From contig NZ_JAUSTI010000001.1 in the NCBI RefSeq assembly GCF_030812775.1, positions 1 through 64,000 of the forward strand: DNA of 64,000 bases, read 5' to 3'. Shown here one piece after another: positions 18,085 to 27,590 of the stretch (within the stretch, counting starts at the first letter, position 1; each line of letters begins with the position of its first letter). The stretch comes from Paenibacillus tundrae. Lineage in GTDB: Bacteria > Bacillota > Bacilli > Paenibacillales > Paenibacillaceae. The notes beneath the pieces are model-generated. The model was not told the DNA's origin. It searched no databases and saw only the letters and a list, made by a program, of their open reading frames with translations. Position numbers and translations under genes: made by a program.

Positions 18085-19446
18085 GTGAAGGGAAAGCACC
18101 GGAAGATGCTTACAGGGCCATTCATGCTCTTGATGCTGCTGACGCTGTTGCTTCCTGTTTGGATTGGATCGCCTTCAGCCCATGCGGCTGAGAAGAGCGG
18201 CGCCGTATACATTATTCCGGTTGATAAACCAATCGAGCAGGGGCTTGGCAAATTTATGGAGCGTGGCTTCAAAGAAGCTGAGAACATGAACGCTGGCCTG
18301 ATCGTACTGGATATTAATACGCCGGGAGGCCGTGTTGATACTGCGGAAGCATTGGGCATCATGATTAAAGATAGCCCTATTGAGACCTTAGCTTTTGTGC
18401 GTGGTGATGCTGCTTCTGCAGGTAGTTTTTTGGCCTTGAATGCGGATAAGATCGTAATGTCGCCAGGTAGCATGATTGGTGCGGCAGCGATGGTGGACAG
18501 TACAGGTAAACATGTCGATGATCCAAAACTCGTTGCGTTCTGGAAGAGCAAAATGCAAGGAGCGGCCGAAAAAAGTGGTCGTGATGGCAAAATTGCTGCT
18601 GGAATGACGGATGTTAATATGGTGGTCGAAATGCCAGAGATTAATAAAACCAAACAAAAAGGTGAAATTATCGCACTCTCGGCAGAAGAAGCGTTAAAAG
18701 TTGGATACGCAGACCATATTAGTAACACTCCAGAAGAGGCAGCTACCTGGTTAGGATACAGTCAGGATGATGTGTTTAAGGTGGAAAGAACCACAGCTGA
18801 GAACATCTCTACATTCCTTACGAATCCTGTGGTTATGACTGTGCTCTTGTTCCTCGGTATTGCAGGGGTGATCATTGAGTTAATCGTTCCTGGTTTTGGG
18901 GTGCCGGGTATTGTTGGTATCGTATGTTTTGTACTGTATTTCTCCGGAAACTATATTGCTGGTTTTGCCGGAGCAGAGACGTGGGTATTATTTACTGTTG
19001 GTCTCATCATGATGATACTCGAGATGTTTATACCGAGTTTCGGTATACTGGGTATTCTCGGATCTATCGCACTCGTTGCCGGTGTTGTGCGAGCAGCGTA
19101 TGACACAAGCGATGCGTTTGTATCACTCGGTATTGCCTTTGGAGCAGCGCTCGTTGTTATTGCGATCGTCGTCATTCTGTTTAAAGATAAAGGCATATGG
19201 AATCGATTCATATTGAGTGAGAAGCTGTCTGCTGATCGTGGGTTCTCATCAGCAACAGAACGCAAGGAACTGATTGGAATGCAAGGAATCAGCCTTACTC
19301 CGCTGCGTCCGTCTGGAACCGCCATGCTGAATGGGGAACGGGTCGATGTTGTATCAGACGGTGATTTTATTCCCATTGATACACCGATTATCGTCATTAA
19401 GGCAGAAGGTACTCGTATTGTAGTGCAACAAGCTCTACCTGTGTAA
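18085..19446 (+). CDS. nfeD: NfeD-type membrane serine protease homologue (long form)
   Basis: Partner protein of flotillins. After a signal peptide (LLMLLTLLLPVW then AHAAEKSG) comes a ClpP/S49-like domain, with the nucleophile region RGDAASAGSFLAL and SPGSMIGAAAMV. Several membrane helices follow from about residue 245, then a C-terminal OB-fold NfeD domain (GMQGISLTPLRPSGTAMLNG). I chose GTG at 18085 behind AAAAGGGGGG; an upstream TTG at 18064 would place that ribosome site inside the gene. It leads the operon with floA and is probably induced by envelope stress. Confidence 0.93.
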   Translation: MKGKHRKMLTGPFMLLMLLTLLLPVWIGSPSAHAAEKSGAVYIIPVDKPIEQGLGKFMERGFKEAENMNAGLIVLDINTPGGRVDTAEALGIMIKDSPIETLAFVRGDAASAGSFLALNADKIVMSPGSMIGAAAMVDSTGKHVDDPKLVAFWKSKMQGAAEKSGRDGKIAAGMTDVNMVVEMPEINKTKQKGEIIALSAEEALKVGYADHISNTPEEAATWLGYSQDDVFKVERTTAENISTFLTNPVVMTVLLFLGIAGVIIELIVPGFGVPGIVGIVCFVLYFSGNYIAGFAGAETWVLFTVGLIMMILEMFIPSFGILGILGSIALVAGVVRAAYDTSDAFVSLGIAFGAALVVIAIVVILFKDKGIWNRFILSEKLSADRGFSSATERKELIGMQGISLTPLRPSGTAMLNGERVDVVSDGDFIPIDTPIIVIKAEGTRIVVQQALPV

Positions 19447-19608
19447 CCTTCTCCATTGCCGGAGCCGATGAGGTCTTCGGCAACGTACATATCCATTCTG
19501 TGAGGCTGTTGCCAGAGTGGGGGATCAAAATAAACAGCAGAGTTAACCCAGGTTTGTTATGCTGTATATTGGTACAAAATTTAAAATGCAAATGGAGGAA
19601 TTTTGACT

Positions 19609-20619
19609 ATGGAACCAACCTTGATCACGGTTTTGCTTGTTGCGGTAGTTGCGATTATCGTACTGAGCGTATTCTTCAGCTTTTTCCCGGTTATGCTCTG
19701 GATATCAGCCATTGCATCCGGTGTGCGTGTCGGAATTATTACACTGGTAGCTATGAGATTGAGACGTGTAACACCTAGTCGGATCGTAAACCCGCTGATC
19801 AAAGCAACGAAAGCGGGACTTGGATTAAATATCAACCAATTGGAAAGTCACTTCCTTGCTGGTGGTAACGTAGACCGCGTTGTTAACGCTTTGATTGCTG
19901 CACAACGTGCAAACATTCCATTGGAGTTTGAACGTGCTGCTGCAATCGATCTTGCGGGTCGTGACGTATTGCAAGCCGTGCAAATGAGCGTTAACCCTCG
20001 TGTCATTGAGACACCAATTGTATCCGCTGTAGCAAAAGATGGTATCGAAGTTAAAGTTAGAGCGCGTGTTACGGTTCGTGCAAACATTGATCGCCTCGTC
20101 GGTGGTGCCGGTGAAGAGACAATTATTGCCCGTGTCGGTGAAGGTATCGTAAGTACGAACGGTTCCTCCAATTCTCACAAAGACGTATTGGAAAATCCAG
20201 ATCTGATCTCTCGTACGGTATTGTCTAAAGGTTTGGATGCAGGTACGGCTTTTGAAATCTTGTCCATTGATATCGCGGACGTAGATGTAGGTAAAAACAT
20301 TGGTGCATTCTTGCAAACGGAACAGGCAGAAGCAGATAAGCGTATTGCCCAAGCAAAAGCTGAAGAGCGTCGTGCAATGGCTGTAGCCCAAGAGCAAGAG
20401 ATGAAAGCGCGCGTAGTAGAGATGAGAGCGCGTGTAGTTGAATCCGAATCCCAAGTACCTTTGGCCATGTCCGAAGCGCTTCGTAGCGGTAAAATCGGTG
20501 TTATGGACTACATGAACCTGAAAAATATTGAAGCAGATACTCAAATGCGTAACACATTAGGAAAACCTGGTGAAGGCTCCAATTCCAATGATCAGGGTGA
20601 TTCCAAAAACGGAAGATAG
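19609..20619 (+). CDS. floA: Flotillin-like protein FloA
   Basis: Organises functional membrane microdomains. An N-terminal membrane segment ([20 protein letters not shown]) precedes an SPFH/band-7 domain and an Ala/Glu-rich coiled coil ([19 protein letters not shown]). The length fits FloA (336 aa). I prefer the ATG at 19609, 10 bp after GGAGG; a TTG 6 bp earlier is too close to the ribosome site. It is the second gene of the nfeD operon. Confidence 0.95.
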   Translation: MEPTLITVLLVAVVAIIVLSVFFSFFPVMLWISAIASGVRVGIITLVAMRLRRVTPSRIVNPLIKATKAGLGLNINQLESHFLAGGNVDRVVNALIAAQRANIPLEFERAAAIDLAGRDVLQAVQMSVNPRVIETPIVSAVAKDGIEVKVRARVTVRANIDRLVGGAGEETIIARVGEGIVSTNGSSNSHKDVLENPDLISRTVLSKGLDAGTAFEILSIDIADVDVGKNIGAFLQTEQAEADKRIAQAKAEERRAMAVAQEQEMKARVVEMRARVVESESQVPLAMSEALRSGKIGVMDYMNLKNIEADTQMRNTLGKPGEGSNSNDQGDSKNGR

Positions 20620-20632
20620 GCGGTGAATGCAC

Positions 20633-21250
20633 ATGAGCCTATTAGATTGGGTATTTGACAATCTGTACATTGTAGCGGTTGTTGGATTTATGTTATTTTC
20701 ATTCCTGGGAAAAGCCGCCAAATCGGCTGATCCAAACAAAAAGCGTCCGAACAATGGGATGCCTACCTTTGGTGGTAATGGTGACTCTGATCGAAATGAA
20801 CGCTCTTCTGAGGATACGAGAACGCAATCCACAGGGTCTTCTAATCATGGAGACACACGTTACGATGAGCAATACGATGATCGTTATGATGATAGAAGGT
20901 ATGATGAGGAAACGTATGATGATCGTTATGAACCCATGTATTCTGAGCCTGCGCCAAATTCTAGGCAATCCGATGAATATGACGGCCAGAGTACAGTAAG
21001 TGCGATGAGCAGTTCTCTTGAAGAGCAGATGAAGCAGATGGAACAGCAACAACGTTTAATTCAAGAACGTTTAAATCGTATTTCATCAGCGAATACTCCG
21101 GTTGTCTCTGATTCTAGCTGGGATGAAACCACAACTGAGTCTGGGCAGTCTATGCTTCGCAGGGAAGATATTCGTATGGGTGTTTTATGGGCTGAAGTGT
21201 TGGGCTCCCCACGTTCCAAACAACCATTTGGGACTCGGGGCAAGCTGTAA
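20633..21250 (+). CDS. Membrane-anchored protein with Asp/Tyr/Arg-rich linker, flotillin operon
   Basis: A protein of about 205 aa that I do not assign to a family. It has one N-terminal membrane helix (LYIVAVVGFMLFSFLG), a basic segment, then a highly charged low-complexity linker of DDRYDDRRYDEETYDDRYE type at about residues 80-105. A Gln/Glu-rich coil (SLEEQMKQMEQQQRLIQERL) and an ordered C-terminus follow. It starts at ATG 20633 (or 20627), only 13 bp after floA and before a terminator, so it is the third gene of the nfeD-floA operon. This is the position of yqfB in B. subtilis, but I see no resemblance. Confidence 0.8.
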   Translation: MSLLDWVFDNLYIVAVVGFMLFSFLGKAAKSADPNKKRPNNGMPTFGGNGDSDRNERSSEDTRTQSTGSSNHGDTRYDEQYDDRYDDRRYDEETYDDRYEPMYSEPAPNSRQSDEYDGQSTVSAMSSSLEEQMKQMEQQQRLIQERLNRISSANTPVVSDSSWDETTTESGQSMLRREDIRMGVLWAEVLGSPRSKQPFGTRGKL

Positions 21251-21276
21251 TAATTTCTAAATGAATGAGGAAAAGG

Positions 21277-21320
21277 GTCGTCTCTGGTGAGTATTTGAGC
21301 CAGATGACGGCTCTTTTTTT
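21277..21320 (+). terminator. Terminator closing the nfeD-floA operon
   Basis: GTCGTCTCTGG pairs with CCAGATGACGGC (one bulge), followed by TCTTTTTTT. Confidence 0.75.
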
Positions 21321-21428
21321 GTTTTAGTAATTCTTTTATCCGTTTCCAACTCAACCTTTACCATAGTTCTCATATATTCAGGCTTAACCGCATAAGTTGA
21401 ATTGTAGAGGAAGGGGGAAGACCTTCGA

Positions 21429-21722
21429 ATGACTCGAATTAGCCGCAAGCTGCGCAGATGGACTAGTGAGGTGCTGGATCTGCCGCAGGATGTGCTTTAC
21501 GATATGCCACGGTTAACCCTGATTGGCAATAAGCAATTGTATATAGAGAATCATCGAGGTGTCATCCATTTTACACCGGATCGAATCGTTCTTGCTCTAT
21601 CCCAAGGTGAACTAGAGATTAGAGGAGCTGAGCTGATGATCCGAAATATTTTACCAGATGAGGTAGCCGTGGAGGGCACGATTCTAGATATTCATATGAA
21701 TGGAGCGGAGGGGAACGGATGA
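21429..21722 (+). CDS. yqfC: Sporulation protein YqfC
   Basis: A 97-aa protein of the YqfC family, expressed in the mother cell in B. subtilis. It opens with a basic stretch (MTRISRKLRRW), followed by a conserved LPQDVLYDMPRLTLIGNKQL segment. It overlaps the yqfD start by 4 bp, an arrangement conserved in spore formers. The biochemical role is unknown. Confidence 0.93.
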   Translation: MTRISRKLRRWTSEVLDLPQDVLYDMPRLTLIGNKQLYIENHRGVIHFTPDRIVLALSQGELEIRGAELMIRNILPDEVAVEGTILDIHMNGAEGNG

Positions 21723-22912
21723 AGCAGCCCAGTCTGTACAAACTGCGTGGAGCAGTCCGAATCACGGTTACTGGGGGAGACATTGAGGGGTTAATTAACT
21801 TACTGGCAGTGCAGGGACTGGAAGTTTGGAACCTGCGTGCCAGGGATGGACGACGGGCAGATATGAATATTTTGCTGCCTGATTTCTTCAAGTTGCGTCC
21901 GTTACTGAAACGGACAGGCTGCAAAGTGAAGGTGACTCATCGCAGAGGATTCCCGTTTTTTGTTGCCCGACTATTGAAAAGGAAGTTTTTCCTTGGCGGA
22001 ATGTTGTTTTTTGTTGTAGCTTTGTTTGCGTTATCGTCTATGGTCTGGAATGTAGAAGTGAAGGGCAATGTAAAGATTCCAACAGATGAGATTCTTACGG
22101 CTGCCAAAAAAGAGGGGTTATATCCATTTCAATGGTCATTTCGTCTTCCTAGCCAGGACAAGCTCTCCAGACAGCTTGCGTTAACCTTGCCGGATGTAAC
22201 TTGGGTTGGTGTGACCAAGGAGGGTACAAATGTCACCATTCAGGTTGTAGAGTCAGCCCAACCGAACCGAGAGCCTTTAATGAACCCAAGACATTTAATA
22301 AGTAAATCCGACGCGGTGGTCACTCAGATATACGCGGAGCAGGGGCGGCCGGTTGTACAGGAAAACACGCGTGTGAAAAAAGGACAAGTGTTGATCTCAG
22401 GTATCCTTGGAGATGAAGAAAATACGGAAAATGTAGTAGCCAAAGGTGACATTCGCGGTTTAGTGTGGCGGGAATATCAAGTTGAAGTCCCTCTTGTGCA
22501 AAAGCTCAATACGATGACTGGTGAGAGCAAAGAACGATTTTATATCGTGCTAGGAAAATGGGCAGTACAGCTATGGGGGTATGGTAAGGTTCCTTTTACC
22601 TCATATGAAACATCCAGCAACCATGATCCGCTCACTTGGCGCTCCTTTACTCTTCCTATGGGGTGGTTAACGGAGACAGATAGGGAAACCCGTGCACATG
22701 AAGTACAGCAGAGTGTGGAATGGGCGAAAAGCAAAGGATTGGAAGGGGCTAGAAACGATATTATCGCTAAAAATGGGAAAGAAACTAAAATTATAAGTGA
22801 AAAAATTTTGCATGAGAAGAAAGAGAATGGTAAAGTTTATATGAAAGTATTATTTGAAGTAGAAGAAAGTATTGCGGAAGAACTTCCGCTAGTCCATAGT
22901 CAAGGAGAATGA
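21719..22912 (+). CDS. yqfD: Sporulation protein YqfD
   Basis: A 397-aa membrane protein of the YqfD (stage IV sporulation) family. A membrane helix near residues 88-110 (FFLGGMLFFVVALFALSS) separates an N-terminal cytoplasmic part from a large extracytoplasmic part. The latter opens with a POTRA-like strand pattern (VEVKGNVKIPTDEILTAAKK). It is coupled to yqfC and followed closely by phoH. Confidence 0.93.
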   Translation: MKQPSLYKLRGAVRITVTGGDIEGLINLLAVQGLEVWNLRARDGRRADMNILLPDFFKLRPLLKRTGCKVKVTHRRGFPFFVARLLKRKFFLGGMLFFVVALFALSSMVWNVEVKGNVKIPTDEILTAAKKEGLYPFQWSFRLPSQDKLSRQLALTLPDVTWVGVTKEGTNVTIQVVESAQPNREPLMNPRHLISKSDAVVTQIYAEQGRPVVQENTRVKKGQVLISGILGDEENTENVVAKGDIRGLVWREYQVEVPLVQKLNTMTGESKERFYIVLGKWAVQLWGYGKVPFTSYETSSNHDPLTWRSFTLPMGWLTETDRETRAHEVQQSVEWAKSKGLEGARNDIIAKNGKETKIISEKILHEKKENGKVYMKVLFEVEESIAEELPLVHSQGE

Positions 22913-22918
22913 GGCTAT

Positions 22919-23890
22919 TTGTCAGAACAAACACGCAGCATACGAATCTCCCTCCAAAGCGCGGGAGAGGGTCAATCTCTGTTTGGACCCCAAGATATTT
23001 TTCTGAAATTAATTGAAGCTGAAATTCCTGCTCAGATCTCATCCCGTGAAGCGGAGATCGTGATCTTCGGGAATGCACAGAACGTAGAATCGCTAGAACA
23101 GTTATTTGATGTATTATTGCAACTGGTACGTAATGGATATGTGTTAACTGAGAGGGACGTTAAATACGCGATTGAGCTAGCGAAGGAACTGCGTGCAGAC
23201 CAGCTTCTTGACCTGTTCAAGGGTGAGATTACAACGACCTACCGAGGGAAGCCGATCCGGGTAAAAACGATTGGACAGAAGCACTATGTAACTACGATTA
23301 AGAAACGGGACGTTGTGTTTGGTATTGGTCCTGCAGGTACAGGTAAAACCTATCTGGCGGTCGTGCTTGCTGTGGCAGCGCTCAAAGAAGGTAGTGTAAA
23401 GCGGATTGTGCTTACAAGACCTGCGGTTGAGGCTGGTGAAAGCTTAGGCTTCCTCCCAGGCGATTTGCAAGAGAAGGTAGATCCTTACTTACGTCCGCTG
23501 TATGATGCATTATATGATGTGATGGGACAAGAGCAGACAGCAAAAGCGCTAGAGCGAGGGTTGATAGAAATTGCACCTTTGGCATACATGCGTGGACGTA
23601 CGCTTGATGATTCATTCATTATTTTGGATGAAGCCCAGAACACGACGCCTGAACAAATGAAAATGTTTTTGACCCGTCTTGGTTTTGGGTCCAAAATGGT
23701 CATTACCGGCGATGTTACACAAATTGATTTACCCCGCGGCAAGAAATCTGGATTAGTGGAAGCAAAAGCGATACTGAATGAAGTGGAAGAAATCGGATTT
23801 GTGTTCTTTGCAGAGCAAGATGTTGTAAGACACTCTCTCGTTCAGAAGATTATCGTTGCATACAACCACGCCGCAGAAAATCAAGAATAG
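22919..23890 (+). CDS. phoH: PhoH-like ATPase
   Basis: A cytoplasmic P-loop ATPase of the PhoH family (323 aa), linked to RNA metabolism by its conserved neighbour ybeY. It has an N-terminal KH-like region, then Walker A GPAGTGKTYL (~140) and Walker B FIILDEAQNT. The start is a TTG 6 bp after the yqfD stop, behind AAGGAGAATGAGG. It heads the phoH-pgpH-ybeY-dgkA-cdd-era group. Confidence 0.95.
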   Translation: MSEQTRSIRISLQSAGEGQSLFGPQDIFLKLIEAEIPAQISSREAEIVIFGNAQNVESLEQLFDVLLQLVRNGYVLTERDVKYAIELAKELRADQLLDLFKGEITTTYRGKPIRVKTIGQKHYVTTIKKRDVVFGIGPAGTGKTYLAVVLAVAALKEGSVKRIVLTRPAVEAGESLGFLPGDLQEKVDPYLRPLYDALYDVMGQEQTAKALERGLIEIAPLAYMRGRTLDDSFIILDEAQNTTPEQMKMFLTRLGFGSKMVITGDVTQIDLPRGKKSGLVEAKAILNEVEEIGFVFFAEQDVVRHSLVQKIIVAYNHAAENQE

Positions 23891-23906
23891 AAAGGGATTG
23901 TCTAAG

Positions 23907-26156
23907 GTGACCTCTAAGGAACTGTCAAAAGGCAAATCTTTTCAGAATAGAGCTACAGGATGGAAGTATAGCGTGTGGGCACGCTATCTTCTGTTTTTGT
24001 TTCTGGTGATTCTCTTCTTCGTGAGCCTAGCTCCCAAGCTGCTTCCTGAGCGGTATGATATTCAGGAGGGGACACGCAGTGAAGTGGATATTGCTGCACC
24101 TATGCAGATTCCAAACAATAAAGCTACGCTAAAAGCGCAAGAAGAAGCCGCCGAACGTGTGCAGCCTATTTATCAAATTGTGCAGATGCGCAATGAGAAT
24201 CTAATGACGACATTACTTGATCGTATTGACCGATTGAATCAGGATGATCAGATATCAAGTCAAGATAAGATTGACATTTACAGGGAAGAAATTCCGCAGC
24301 GTCAGAAGGATTTTGTGTCCAATTTTATCAACAATAACCGGAAGTCAGGTACATACTCCGAAACGTTACTGGAAGAAATCAGAAATGTAGTACAGGAGCA
24401 AAGCTACCGGATCCCGGAAGAGACATATATCAAAATATCTCGTCTCACGTCGGATGATATTCAGGAGATGAAACCTGTTGCCAGGGACATTGTCTCTAGA
24501 CTGATGACGGATCAGATCAGTGATGCAACAACGGCTCGTGCGAAAGTCGCCGAGATGGTTAGTGTCAGCTCGCTTAGCAAACGTACACAGCGTGAGGTTG
24601 TGCAGGAGCTAGGACGACTTGTTCTAACGTCCAATCGTTTCTACGATGAAGAAGGCACCAAAGAAGCGAAGGTACAGGCTCGTGAGAACACGCAAACTGT
24701 GTTTATCAAGCAAGGAGACACCCTAGTAGCCAAAGGGGAAATCATCACCCCTGAGATGTATGCACTGCTGGATGAGAATGATTTGTTGAAAAATGAAGTG
24801 AATTATTGGCCGCAACTTGGATTGCTCATGCTATCCTGTCTGTTATCAGCGGCAATTCTCATGTATATTCAGCAATGTAGCGGCACACATTTTAAATACA
24901 ACAATGCACAACTGCTAATGCTTGTCCTTATATTCATCATTACGATTGTAGTTATGCATGTGACCGCATTCATCCAGACAAACGAACAGTCGTATGTAGG
25001 GTTCCTTGCACCCGTTGCTGTAGGTGCGATGTTGATTGCTTTACTACTGGATACTTCGCTTGCTTTTGTATGCTCCATCATCATTGGCATGCTCTCAAGT
25101 ATCATTCTTAATACACATCAGGGTCAGATTTTTGACTTCGAATTTGGCTTCTTCGCTGTATTGGTTTCCTTTGTTGCTATTTTTGCAACCCATAAGGCCA
25201 GTCAGCGCTCAACGATCTTAAAGGGTGCTATAATGGTATGTCTCTTTGGCTCCATTGCTGTTTTCACACTCGCTTTAATCGACACAGGTGACTGGAATCG
25301 CACAACGACATTGTATGGTGTAGGTTTCGCCTTTGCTGGTGGTGTGTTAACCGCTATACTTGTCATTGGACTTATGCCATTCTTCGAAACATCGTTTGGC
25401 ATCTTGTCTGCTCTCAAACTTGTGGAGCTATCCAATCCCAACCATCCGTTGTTACGCAAACTGTTGACAGAGACGCCAGGTACGTATCATCACAGCGTCA
25501 TGGTGGGCAATCTGTCAGAGGCTGCGGCTGAAGCGATTGGAGCTAACGGACTGCTCTGTCGAGTCGGATCGTATTATCATGATATCGGGAAGACGAAGCG
25601 ACCTATTTATTTTATTGAAAATCAAAATAATATGGAGAATCCTCATGATTCCATTGATCCGAAGTTGAGTAAGTCGATCATCGTTGCTCATGCTAGAGAT
25701 GGAGTGGAAATGCAGAAGGATTACAAGCTACCCAGACCGATTCGCGATATAGCGGAACAGCATCATGGGACAACATTCCTGCACTTCTTCTACCATAAGG
25801 CATTACGGCAGGCTGAAGAAGCGGGGATCGAACCTGATTTTACGGAAGAGGATTTCCGTTATCCAGGTCCGAAAGCTCAATCCAAAGAGTCTGCCATTGT
25901 TGGTATAGCAGATAGTGTGGAAGCGGCTGTTCGTTCGTTGCGTAAACCGACGGTAGAGCAAGTGGAGTCCATGATTGAGAAGATTATCAAAGGTAGATTG
26001 GACGATCATCAGTTTAATGATTGTGATCTAACGATGCGGGAACTTGATATTGTTGCCAAAACTCTGAAAGAAACGGTAATGGGCATTTTCCACTCCCGAA
26101 TCGAATATCCAGAGGAAATGAAGAAACCAAAACCTACTTCACCCGAAGCAGGTTAA
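23907..26156 (+). CDS. pgpH: PgpH-type HD phosphodiesterase (c-di-AMP specific family)
   Basis: A membrane HD-domain protein that hydrolyses c-di-AMP in characterised relatives (B. subtilis YqfF). Order: an N-terminal helix, an extracellular 7TMR-HDED domain (~50-300), about seven membrane helices (~315-500) and an HD domain with HHSVMVGNL and YYHDIGKTKRP plus a second HH (AEQHHGTTFL). I chose GTG at 23907 behind AAAGGG. An in-frame start inside phoH gives an unsupported extension; TTG at 23898 is an alternative. Length 749 aa. Confidence 0.93.
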   Translation: MTSKELSKGKSFQNRATGWKYSVWARYLLFLFLVILFFVSLAPKLLPERYDIQEGTRSEVDIAAPMQIPNNKATLKAQEEAAERVQPIYQIVQMRNENLMTTLLDRIDRLNQDDQISSQDKIDIYREEIPQRQKDFVSNFINNNRKSGTYSETLLEEIRNVVQEQSYRIPEETYIKISRLTSDDIQEMKPVARDIVSRLMTDQISDATTARAKVAEMVSVSSLSKRTQREVVQELGRLVLTSNRFYDEEGTKEAKVQARENTQTVFIKQGDTLVAKGEIITPEMYALLDENDLLKNEVNYWPQLGLLMLSCLLSAAILMYIQQCSGTHFKYNNAQLLMLVLIFIITIVVMHVTAFIQTNEQSYVGFLAPVAVGAMLIALLLDTSLAFVCSIIIGMLSSIILNTHQGQIFDFEFGFFAVLVSFVAIFATHKASQRSTILKGAIMVCLFGSIAVFTLALIDTGDWNRTTTLYGVGFAFAGGVLTAILVIGLMPFFETSFGILSALKLVELSNPNHPLLRKLLTETPGTYHHSVMVGNLSEAAAEAIGANGLLCRVGSYYHDIGKTKRPIYFIENQNNMENPHDSIDPKLSKSIIVAHARDGVEMQKDYKLPRPIRDIAEQHHGTTFLHFFYHKALRQAEEAGIEPDFTEEDFRYPGPKAQSKESAIVGIADSVEAAVRSLRKPTVEQVESMIEKIIKGRLDDHQFNDCDLTMRELDIVAKTLKETVMGIFHSRIEYPEEMKKPKPTSPEAG

Positions 26157-26200
26157 TCGAATAAAACCTCTAATAATCAGTAGACAGGAGTTATGAAAGA

Positions 26201-26698
26201 ATGAGTCTTAACCTGGCATGGAATAATGAACAACAGGATAAAGAAATTACAGAGCCTATGATCGCGATGCTGGAGCAATTGCTCAACCTTGCAGGGGAAG
26301 CTGAAGGTGTTGCTGAAGGAGAAGTAGCTCTGACATTTGTGGATGATGAGCAGATCCATGAGTTGAACCGGGATTATCGCGGGATCGACCGTCCAACCGA
26401 TGTATTGTCATTCGCGATGAACGAGACTGTGGATGAAGAACTGGATATCATTTATGAACTGGACGAAGATGAGGAAATGGAAGAAATGCCAGATGTACTC
26501 GGCGACATTATCATCTCTGTTCCACGTACGATTCTGCAAAGTGAAGAGTACGGGCATTCCTTTGAGCGCGAACTAGGCTTTCTGTTTGTCCACGGATTCT
26601 TGCACCTGCTTGGCTATGACCATCAGGATGAGGCCAGTGAGGCTGAGATGATGGGTAAGCAGGAAGCTGTATTGGCTCAGGCCGGGTTGACACGATAA
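26201..26698 (+). CDS. ybeY: Endoribonuclease YbeY (rRNA maturation)
   Basis: A zinc-dependent RNase involved in 16S rRNA 3' processing and ribosome quality control. The metal-binding motif HGFLHLLGYDH is near residues 130-140, and RPTDVLSFAM is conserved. An acidic insert (ELDEDEEMEEMPD) precedes LGDIIIS. Length 165 aa. It overlaps the dgkA start (TAATGA). Confidence 0.96.
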   Translation: MSLNLAWNNEQQDKEITEPMIAMLEQLLNLAGEAEGVAEGEVALTFVDDEQIHELNRDYRGIDRPTDVLSFAMNETVDEELDIIYELDEDEEMEEMPDVLGDIIISVPRTILQSEEYGHSFERELGFLFVHGFLHLLGYDHQDEASEAEMMGKQEAVLAQAGLTR

Positions 26699-27087
26699 TG
26701 AAGCGGCGCTCCTGGGGTCTGGTGTTCCGCAATGCAGCGGAAGGGATTGCATACGGCTTCCGAACTCAGAGGAATGTAAGAGTCCATACAGGAGTAGCTC
26801 TCATCATGTGTGCAGCTGGATTTTTTTTCGGAATTTCCAGAACAGATTGGATGTTTGTTTTGACAGCCATTTTTTTGGTACTGGTGACCGAATTAATGAA
26901 CACTGCTGTGGAAGCTGCGGTTGATCTCGCACATCCGGATATTCACCCGCTTGCCAAAGCGGCGAAGGATACCGCGGCTGGAGCTGTACTTCTGGCTGCG
27001 GTATTCGCTGTCATTATTGGATGTGTTGTTTTCTATAAGCCAGTACTAAGCTGGTTAGGATTGTATTCATTTTTTGGATGTAGTTGA
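26698..27087 (+). CDS. dgkA: Diacylglycerol/undecaprenol kinase family protein
   Basis: A small integral membrane kinase (129 aa) of the DgkA family. In Gram-positive relatives it acts on undecaprenol. It has three predicted helices and the family motif ELMNTAVEAAVDL. It shares its start with the ybeY stop, so it is translationally coupled. Confidence 0.94.
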   Translation: MKRRSWGLVFRNAAEGIAYGFRTQRNVRVHTGVALIMCAAGFFFGISRTDWMFVLTAIFLVLVTELMNTAVEAAVDLAHPDIHPLAKAAKDTAAGAVLLAAVFAVIIGCVVFYKPVLSWLGLYSFFGCS

Positions 27088-27137
27088 ATTTAATTTATAG
27101 AGCGTAGCTTTATATGACCTAAGGGAGAGAAATAAGT

Positions 27138-27551
27138 ATGGATAACGGACTGCTGATGCAGGAAGCGATTAAGGCGCGTACCAAAGCGTACATCCCTTAT
27201 TCGCATTTCGGTGTAGGAGCGGCATTACTTGATCAAGAAGGTGATGTGCACCATGGATGTAATATTGAAAATGCTGCGTTTACGCCTGGAAACTGTGCTG
27301 AACGAACAGCATTGTTTAGTGCGATTGCAGGTGGCCAGCAGCCACGGAGCTTCAAAGCCATTGCAATTGTAGGTGACACGGATGATCCGATTGCACCATG
27401 TGGAGTATGCCGTCAGGTAATGTTCGAATTGTGCGAACCAGATATGAAGGTTATTCTTGGAAACATGAAAGGTGACCTGCGCGAAACTACGGTTGCAGAA
27501 TTGATTCCATATGCTTTTGGACCATCCGATCTGAATTCGTCTCAAAAATAA
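27138..27551 (+). CDS. cdd: Cytidine deaminase
   Basis: Pyrimidine salvage enzyme converting cytidine or deoxycytidine to uridine or deoxyuridine. The zinc site is visible as CAERTALFSA (with the catalytic Glu) and PCGVCRQV; the substrate motif is NIENAAF. Normal length (137 aa). The ATG follows AAGGGAGAG. It lies between dgkA and era as in Bacillus. Confidence 0.97.
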   Translation: MDNGLLMQEAIKARTKAYIPYSHFGVGAALLDQEGDVHHGCNIENAAFTPGNCAERTALFSAIAGGQQPRSFKAIAIVGDTDDPIAPCGVCRQVMFELCEPDMKVILGNMKGDLRETTVAELIPYAFGPSDLNSSQK

Positions 27552-27590
27552 ACCATTACATTCCAGGCCTAGGCGCCTGAGGAGGAACAT

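Noticed and set aside
19825..20544. 239-residue antisense open frame inside floA
   Set aside because: Shadow of the flotillin coding frame; Cys/Phe/Thr-rich product without any family pattern.
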